Source of the DNA: Oegoconia quadripuncta
Lineage: Eukaryota > Arthropoda > Insecta > Lepidoptera > Autostichidae
NCBI GenBank assembly: GCA_949316235.1
Contig: OX438757.1
Coordinates: forward strand, 10,720,657 to 10,784,656
Reading direction: 5' to 3'
Length of the DNA stretch: 64,000 bases
Shown here: positions 57,501-64,000 of the stretch, in pieces
Position numbering within the stretch: position 1 is the stretch's first letter
Layout: each line of letters starts with the position of its first letter
Translations under genes and position numbers: made by a program
Notes under the pieces: model-generated
Database searches by the model: none
The model's input: only the letters and a program-made list of their open reading frames with translations
Told to the model about the DNA's origin: nothing

Positions 57501-60500
57501 TACCTACACTTGTGAGCAATAAAATAAGCCCACCCAATGACTCCATTGTGGATTTACTAGACAATAGAGAATTCATCGAACATAATTTTTTATCAGAATT
57601 CTTTAAGCTCGTTAAGCGCATTTTTTAATGGGAACTATAATTCTTGGAATACCACATCCACCAAAATTATGTATGGACGGATAAACAATGTGTGAGCTTA
57701 TTTACTTGCTTGTGTTCATTTAATATTTTTTATGAAAGTGGTGTATCTAGCAGGACAATGAATAATTAAAGTACAGGTATGGATGTACTAGTTTGCATGC
57801 AATAGTAATAAAGTAAAAGAAAATAAAAATTTACAAATGTGCTAGTGCCAATTAATGTATATACAATAAGTCTCGATATAATAGTACAATTATTATATTT
57901 CAATGTGCAATGGTTCCAATATAATGTATATAAATGTAGATAATAAGTATTTGTTTCCTTGTACGGTTTGAGTAAAAGTTACCAATTACAGTTTGCCTTG
58001 TATAAAAATAAAACTGAAATCAAGCAACATGTAATGACAATAATAAAACAAAATAGTACTGGTTTGGGGTCTAGCTGGAACTTTTGGGACGGGCGCGGCC
58101 GGTTTCCGGGCGGCGGCGGCTCGGGTGGCCGCACCCACGGAGCTGCCGTGCCCCATTGGCAGCCCCTCACGTGCCGACATCGCGTCATAATTAATCGCCG
58201 AATCTCCATAGTTGGCGTCATAGAATTTCTTGAACCATTGCAAAAACTCAAAGTTATCTTGGAAACGACCCTTCACCAGTTTGTCAATGGGCACTATCTA
58301 CAAAAGAAAAAGTGGGAGAGTAAAATAAAAGGGAATGATTCGCTCTACAGTGCTGGGCGGATGTGTGGCTGATGCCACACTCTGAAACGCTAATGTCACA
58401 CACGAGAGTTAGATAAGACTTAGAAATCGCACTGTCCTGAGTAGCTCGGATGTTTGGTTTGTTATTTGTTTCAACCTCCACCAAAGCCGTAATTTAAAGG
58501 ATGTGCCATGATGTCATTAGATAAATTAAAATTTCTAATCAAATACAACATAGCTCCAAAATGTACTTACTGAATGCACTCAAAAAGCTTAAAAGCTAAT
58601 TATAGAATAGTCGGAAAATAATATCTAAACAGCCATTTTCCCTATTTTCAATAATTTTAAATTAAAAATAAAACTCGCCCATCAACAATTTAAAACTCTC
58701 GAAAATAGTTGCATTCAACGCTATTTAAGTATTATTTAAATATTAACTTTTAGGTGTTTTGTGTGCACGGAATGAGTTTATTTTGGAATTCGTATTTAAA
58801 TTTATCGAATGATCCAGTGCACCCTCTTAAGGGTCAGTGCCCCTCAAGTTAATTCGTGTAGTGGTAGCATTTCGGAGAGTGGCCAGTGTGAGTGGGTGGG
58901 ACTGTGAGACGGAGCGCGATGCGTACTGCCGGAGTGGAGCTGCGGCGGCGCGACGCGGCGGGCCCGGGGCGGCGCGGGCGCAGCGCACAGCGGCACTCCG
59001 CCGCCGGCGTCGCCGCAGGCGCCCGACCCGATCGCGAACCCACCACGCGCTTCGAACGCCTCATACTCCCTCCCATCATAGTTTGCATCGAAAAACTTTT
59101 TAAACCACTGTAAAAACTCAAAGTTGTCTTGAAACCTCCCCTTTATCAGCTTATCCACTGGTATTACCTATAAAATGTATTATTACAGTTATTAGTTATA
59201 CTAAATTTAAAGTTATGTAAATAGGTGATACAGATATACACTAGCACGAAACATTAGTGGTGACCTTCACTGTGTGGTAGTATATTTTCAATAGTCTGTA
59301 CTTACGATTGAATTTACCTCTACTAACATAGGTGGGCATTAACTCGTTAATCCGTTAATTAATAAAGTTAACAAAATGCTTAATGGATTAACTTTTAAGT
59401 TAATTCAAAAAAATGTTAACAGACTCCTTAACTTCCGTTAAATTTCCCCAAGTTAATCGTTACTCTAATACCTACTATTTACCAAAAAGTAATAACAACG
59501 ACGATGATGAGGAAGATTTTTTCAATTCTGTTACTCAGTCTAAAGAAAAACCAAAGAGCCACAAATCTTTAAAGAGTTTAAAGCTCAAAGTCTCGTCAAA
59601 ATGTGGCTAGATATGAAATCAAAAGACTCATTCAACGATGCAGTATTCTTCGGGGAACAGATGTTTAGTAAATATGATACTGCTATACCCTTAAGTGCTG
59701 CAGTTGAACATATTTTTTCCAAGGGCAAAGATATTTTAACGCCGAAACGAGCCTCGCTTTCGTCTGAGGGCTACGACATATTAATGTTCATGAAGGGGAA
59801 TATTCACATTATGCCAAATGACTAAATTACACATTCCAATTATACGTCTTGTTTTGTTCCTAACCTGTTAACTTCCAGAATATACCAAGAGTTTTTATAA
59901 GTAGATCACTAACATAACGATATAAAAAATGCAATATTTATTACAGGTTAACGGAATAACGATAAATGTTAACTTGCGTTAAATGTAATGTTTTAATGTA
60001 TAACGAAGTTAACTTTTTTAGTAACAGATCAGCGGTTATCAAAGTTAATTATTTCATTAACGGTGCCCAGCCATGTCTACTACCTAGATCGGATCTCATG
60101 AGTTTGATTAACATGTTCAAGGACACAACCCACCTCTCAATGTTATAACAATAAAACTTCCATTGTGTCCGAATATGTTAATGAAAGTGATTGTAATCAG
60201 CTTCTAAATGACTGAACAGTAATTTAAAAATATTTATATTGATCAAAGATATGACCCATTGGCAGGTCACTGACATCTATTGACCAACTTAATAGTTCCA
60301 TTGATTTGCAAGTATAATTAAAGACATAATTTGAATTTAAGATTGAACTAGGTACATGCACCATTAATTAGCTTTCATGCTTTAGTTTCTAAAAGCCCTT
60401 GCAAAACATAAAATGTGTCACTAAATGTTTTGTAAAAAGCCTTGTAAACTTCATTAAATCTGCTCATGGTTTTTAATATCGTAATTAGAAACTACCCCCT

Positions 60501-61953
60501 ATCAGAAGTGTGAAGTACCATTGAAAAGGTTAACTTTTGATCCATAATATACATACACAATAAAGTTAAGTGGGTCACCAGCCTTACATCCCCACTATTG
60601 GGGCACAGCCTTCTCTCACTGGGAGGGTATGGGGCATAATCCACATGCCCATGCACATTGGATGGGTTTATGTCAAGCAGCTATCTGACAGACAGTGTTT
60701 TATGCAGCCCCTGTAGGCTGTCAATTTGACTTTTTGACTACCTTCAATTAAACACAAACAAGACCAACTTTTTAATGTGCACTCCAAAACACAAACACTT
60801 GTTTGAAAATGCCACTACAACAACACCAAGATTGCTTATGAAAATTAAGTATAAGTATAAAACTTTGTCAATAACCCTTAGCAGAATTTATGTTGGTGTA
60901 GATTTAATTCACTGTTGGAAATCATTGTATATGTAATATGTAATCAAATATGGTTATGCATGACGATGTTCAGAGTTATGAGACATAAAAAGAAACTGGC
61001 AGAGTTACTTGCGCAGGTGGCTCATGTCAGTAAATGCATGATTCACTGGATCTGTGCTCTTTACACAACTCTTATTAGTTACACAATGGATACATAATAT
61101 GAGAGCTATCAATCCAAAATTGTGATCTTCTCTGTGTTTTTAACTATATACCAGTTTGGATATAGGCACATCAGCATCTGATGCTCGTTTAATCTATAAT
61201 AATATAACTTGTGCATGTTACCTGCGTCATGTATAAGCACCTACAATTTGCAAGTTTGTCAAAATTAAGAAGTGGAGAAAAAAAAACAAAATATTCAATT
61301 ATTTGAATTCAATTTCTGAAGAATTTAAGTGCCATTTGAAAGATTTGCTTTCCTCTTCTGCTTTTTACATAAAGTAATTTATGAATATGGCAATTATTGT
61401 GTGAAACTTGCGCAGTTCGTTTGCCCTTTGTATGCACTTATTTAAGATACACAAATATTTGTGACTGTGGTCACATGCATAATAATACTTCACAATTTTG
61501 ATCATATCTTAATACAATATCTGGAATGTTAATGTTGAAAAATACAGGTATTGTAATACTATTGGATAACGAAACATCACAATAACTCTTTAACACTTAC
61601 CATGAAATAATTTGATGTTTTTCCCATCAACTCGCTAAGAAGTACACTTACCATTAGAAAAGACTAGAGGTAAAGCTCATAATTACCTTATCAACACTCA
61701 TTTTCTTGAATGCTGCTTGTAATATTTTGAAATTCTGTATATACTCGTGTTCTAAATTTGTCTTGAACTTAATACGCTTCATAGGTACACTACTGGGGAA
61801 CAGCATGTCCATAAACTGGCAGTAGGCGGCGCCGGTGCATAACTCCTCAATTTTCGCGAAGTTCGACTGCAGGCAATCATTCACCCACGCCAGCATGTCG
61901 TGCCGTGAAAGGTTCTCCGACGTCACGTTAGTAGAATACACATTTACTGCCAT
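54504..61953 (-). CDS. Eb1: EB1 microtubule plus-end-binding protein
   Basis: Minus-strand exons: 61687-61953 (start), then either 58927-59167 or 58060-58297, then 57273-57376, 56018-56173, 54504-54572 (stop). All are GT-AG with agreeing phases; the second choice gives 277 aa. Exon 1 starts [20 protein letters not shown] and encodes the first half of the calponin-homology domain that binds growing microtubule ends. The alternative exons complete it. 57273-57376 is linker. 56018-56173 encodes the EBH coiled coil ([29 protein letters not shown]) that dimerises and captures SxIP-motif partners. The last exon encodes [13 protein letters not shown] and the C-terminal acidic DDEY, corresponding to the EEY/F tail bound by CAP-Gly proteins. 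A single copy of every family domain is present. Introns hold a foldback MITE, a hAT element and a 5S-like SINE. Confidence 0.93.
55395..55730. mobile_element. Foldback element with repeated 'TTAATAAAC' motif, in Eb1 last intron
   Basis: 'cttaataaaccattctcaagattgag' near 55395, 'attaataaaccaaacttgagatc' near 55457 and 'attaataaacgaaactcaagactg' near 55528 are followed by inverted versions near 55604-55625 and 55690-55716. The ends are imperfect inverted repeats. No ORF; boundaries and target duplication uncertain. Confidence 0.55.
58060..58297 (-). CDS. Eb1: Eb1 alternative exon A (downstream)
   Basis: 238 bases, enters in phase 0 after acceptor TTTGTAG and leaves one base at donor GTACTA. 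Encodes [32 protein letters not shown], then an Ala/Pro-rich linker. It is homologous over its first 32 residues to exon B and can replace it without changing the frame. Confidence 0.88.
58927..59167 (-). CDS. Eb1: Eb1 alternative exon B (upstream)
   Basis: 241 bases, acceptor TTTTATAG, donor GTACGC, same phases as exon A. Encodes [32 protein letters not shown], then a very GC-rich linker (Gly/Ala/Cys/Arg/Pro) unlike that of exon A. The CH-domain part is nearer the usual EB1 sequence. Confidence 0.85.
59327..60075 (+). mobile_element. hAT element remnant in Eb1 intron 1
   Basis: Ends CATAGGTGGGCATTAAC and, inverted, CATGGCTGGGCACCG, flanked by an 8-bp duplication TCTACTAA / TCTACTAC (59319-59326, 60076-60083; 7 of 8 match). 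Subterminal regions are rich in 'gttaac/gttaatt' repeats. A transposase C-terminal piece lies inside (59413-59825). Confidence 0.82.
59413..59825 (+). pseudogene. hAT transposase C-terminal (dimerisation) fragment
   Basis: A short upstream frame (59413-59610) is joined by a frame change near 59600 to [13 protein letters not shown]..., with [20 protein letters not shown] and [20 protein letters not shown]. This is the hAT dimerisation motif (YNTPxPSSAAVERLFSxGxxxxxxKRxxL). The DDE catalytic region is missing. Confidence 0.8.
60580..60842 (-). repeat. 5S-like SINE, copy 3 (decayed)
   Basis: Complement begins 'taagcaatcttggtgttgttgtagtggcatttt', continues 'ttgaaggtagtcaaa...cctacaggggctgcat' and ends 'gccccaatagtggggatgtaagg'. 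Same order as 23973-24492 without the MITE; the 5S part is largely lost. Confidence 0.5.
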
Positions 61954-62341
61954 CTTCGTTATTAAACTTTCCTCTAAAAATTGACACAAATCAGTTGCAT
62001 AGCACGCTAATGTAAAGGAATGTTGAGAGGCCGGCTAACAACCCACCGCACTGCAACTCGGTAAAAAGAAAGCCAATCTAAAAATAGGTCGCCGCCTTTC
62101 CGCGACGATTTCCTTCGAAAAGACAAACGTTTATTTATTGTGAATTGAAATTGCGAGACATATAGGGGCTACTGGCGATATTGCTTTAAGGAAATAGATG
62201 CGTTGCAAAAAATAACAGTAAACGTTCAACGGCGGATGTGGTTAGATATGACAGGACGACTCATCAAATCATTGACTCGGATGATGTCTGCCGCAGTTTC
62301 ATGACAAAAGTGGTATCTATTAACGAAGGATTTTACTTACC
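61954..62341 (-). promoter_or_regulatory. Eb1: Candidate Eb1 5'UTR intron
   Basis: A consensus donor AAAG|GTAAGT sits at 62341/62340 on the minus strand, and a good acceptor (CAATTTTTAG) gives a 5'UTR piece 61954-61973 directly before the ATG. This suggests a non-coding first exon upstream of 62341 and a first intron 61974-62340. The promoter was not located. Confidence 0.5.
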
Positions 62342-62654
62342 TTTACTAACAAATCCTTAAATTTAGTTTCTTTCAATTGCAAAACATATAAAATAAAGCA
62401 TTGAATTTTTCGAAACGCACACGACTAGGAAGTACAGCTTCTTTTTTTTTCTGCGAACGAGACGAGTGTTACCGCACCGAAAAGATTATCAATTTGACGA
62501 ATAAACTCAGTCGGTGTCGGTTCCCTCAGTACCTATTTCCTCTTATCCCAGTAACTGAGAGACAAATTATACGTTTATGTACGTACATGCCAAAACTGAA
62601 CGGCATTTGAATGGTAATAAACTGCAGATTGTAAGGCAAAAGGCTGATGGGACG

Positions 62655-62915
62655 TGTAAAATAAGGTGCGTAGCGAAGCTATCGGGTTCCCACAAGAAAG
62701 CGCTATAATTTTCCATAGAGCATTCTGCCACTTTACTAGGAGAGTAAAGAAGGCAAGGCTGTATGGCTGCGATCCCTTTGCCTTCTAACATTATTGGAGA
62801 ACTAAAAGACCGCTGCTGTACCAAAGAGTATAGTAACCTCTGAGTAAGGTTTCAGGGTTTCAGTACTCAGAGATAGTAACTATTTACCGAGAAAGAGTGG
62901 CAACTCCGTGGTTAA
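62655..62915 (+). repeat. Dispersed repeat, 'caaagagtatagtaa' family
   Basis: Shares order and text with the complement of 27830-28130. Compared with that copy it has an extra segment of about 43 bases (about 62837-62880), itself a hairpin (CTCTGAGTA ... TACTCAGAG), flanked by AGTAA. Confidence 0.55.
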
Positions 62916-62946
62916 ATTTGCATGTATAGACAGTGCTGCTGCCAGC

Positions 62947-63059
62947 GATTGGTTGAGGAATTAAATCTATCTATACATACCTACGTACACTGATTATATA
63001 GGTAGAAACTGGGTTTAGAAATAGGTATTGTTGTATAAGAGGAAATTTTTATTTCTCAT
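62947..63059 (+). repeat. Direct repeat, upstream copy
   Basis: 113 bases nearly identical to 63699-63811, 752 bases apart; the only clear change is 'gtataagagg' versus 'gtttatgagg'. Confidence 0.85.
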
Positions 63060-63410
63060 AACTAATTTCTTTAAATTAGCTATGAAAAACAAGTATAACA
63101 AAAACAAACAACAAAATAACAAAAATCTGAACTTTTACAAAAACTTTCAAAAGGAAATCGACGTTGACTGAGAGCTCGACATGACATCACCCACCGGTAA
63201 GATGGCGGCTGCTGCCACAGAACACTATTAACGGTTAGTTCGTCAACCGCAGTTTAGAGGTCGCAGTCTGCTATGAAAATTGATGACATTTGAAGTGTGC
63301 CCCCCTGTGCTGTACACAAGATGCTGGCCAGCTTGTTTGGTCAAAATATCGGATCCCAAGGTCGCTGATTACACATTGGCGTACTGGATCCATTCTGCAT
63401 CATCGCTTTG

Positions 63411-64000
63411 ATGAAGGTGGGTGTGGAATTACTTACAATTTATTTATACAGTACGTTCAATTATTTCCTAAATGTACAGCAAAGTAGAGAGCTAAAAATT
63501 TACAATGAAAGGCTGCCCACGAAATTTGTGAAACATACCAATATTTTTGGAACCTTGAATAGTGTTAATGTGGATGGTGTCCCTGAAGTTGTGGAAATAC
63601 CATTTGACAATGGAACAGAGCCTTCTAACGGCAGAGAAACTAATGTAGTTCAAAGTGAGGAAATTTCAGAAACATGGTCTGGTCAGGTAGTACCAGAAGA
63701 TTGGTTGAGGAATTAAATCTATCTATACATACCTACGTACACTGATTATATAGGTAGAAACTGGGTTTAGAAATAGGTATTGTTGTTTATGAGGAAATTT
63801 TTATTTCTCATGAAGATCAATTTCATGATTCCTTGGATTCGGTGAACACGAATGCTCGCGTATCTATCAGGAATAACAATAGCGTCGAAAGAGATGTGAA
63901 TGAAGTAAGAATACAGGCTGAAATGCCAACTGAGAGAAGATTTCCAATAAGAAGACTTGGCAACTCGCCAAGGAATATAATTTTCCGAAGTTTAAATAGT
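63411..64000 (+). CDS. Possible gene start, unidentified, runs off the edge
   Basis: A tentative model: ATGAAG at 63411-63416, donor GTGGGT; exon 63480-63686 after acceptor ATGTACAG; exon from 63794 open to the window edge. Phases are all 0. It reads QSRELKIYNERLPTKFVKHT, NIFGTLNSVNVDG, then an acidic stretch, then IFISHEDQFHDSLDSVN and basic RRFPIRRLGNSPRN. The acceptor before 63794 (TTTATGAG) is weak, and the 113-base direct repeat covers that intron. No family recognised; it could equally be part of a mobile element. Confidence 0.3.
63699..63811 (+). repeat. Direct repeat, downstream copy
   Basis: See 62947-63059. This copy covers most of the proposed second intron and the first bases of the following open segment. 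Confidence 0.85.

Noticed and set aside
58837..59113. GC-rich plus-strand frames over Eb1 exon B
   Set aside because: The minus frame has splice sites and the CH domain; the plus frames are Arg/Ala-rich shadows.

Overview
The window looks like nuclear DNA of a moth or butterfly (Lepidoptera). It is AT-rich, with small intron-split genes separated by a dense layer of tRNA-derived SINEs, 5S-rRNA-like SINEs, RTE- and R1-type LINE scraps, hAT and pogo/Tigger-like DNA transposons and foldback MITEs. This placement rests on the general character of the repeats and proteins, not on a database match.

Host genes, left to right: (i) the last two exons of an unidentified plus-strand gene (2111-3936); (ii) Nol8, the viriato-type nucleolar RRM protein, 8 coding exons, plus strand, 18322-24730, 578 aa; (iii) mRpS9, mitochondrial ribosomal protein uS9m, one exon, minus strand, 26467-27663; (iv) an unidentified 1081-aa basic, low-complexity protein in 5 exons, plus strand, 30437-35364; (v) Eb1, the microtubule plus-end protein, minus strand, 54504-61953, with two tandem, phase-matched alternative exons for the second half of the CH domain; (vi) a possible gene start running off the right edge (63411 onward).

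The most striking structure is a nest of elements at 38757-50150. A tRNA-derived SINE was split by a pogo-like DNA transposon (39123-49969, 18-bp TIRs, TA target duplication). Only about 1.38 kb of that transposon is its own DNA. It is an internal-deletion copy joining an HTH_psq domain to a PHD-like zinc finger with no DDE domain. It later received an apparently intact Ty3/gypsy retrotransposon (39736-44307; LTRs identical by eye, 5-bp target duplication, uninterrupted 1368-codon gag-pol) and, separately, a DIRS-type tyrosine-recombinase retrotransposon (44775-49664). The DIRS copy keeps split inverted terminal repeats and an internal complementary region that spells the circle junction, but its reading frames are broken.

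Elsewhere several DNA-transposon copies can be bounded to the base by target duplications: hAT copies at 16488-16766, 31425-31934 and 59327-60075, and a pogo/Tigger-like copy at 52929-53886. Repeats commonly sit inside repeats, so paralogous copies in the same window act as empty-site controls. No CRISPR array, bacterial operon or credible functional tRNA or rRNA gene was seen. Splice sites were chosen by eye from GT/AG consensus and reading-phase agreement.
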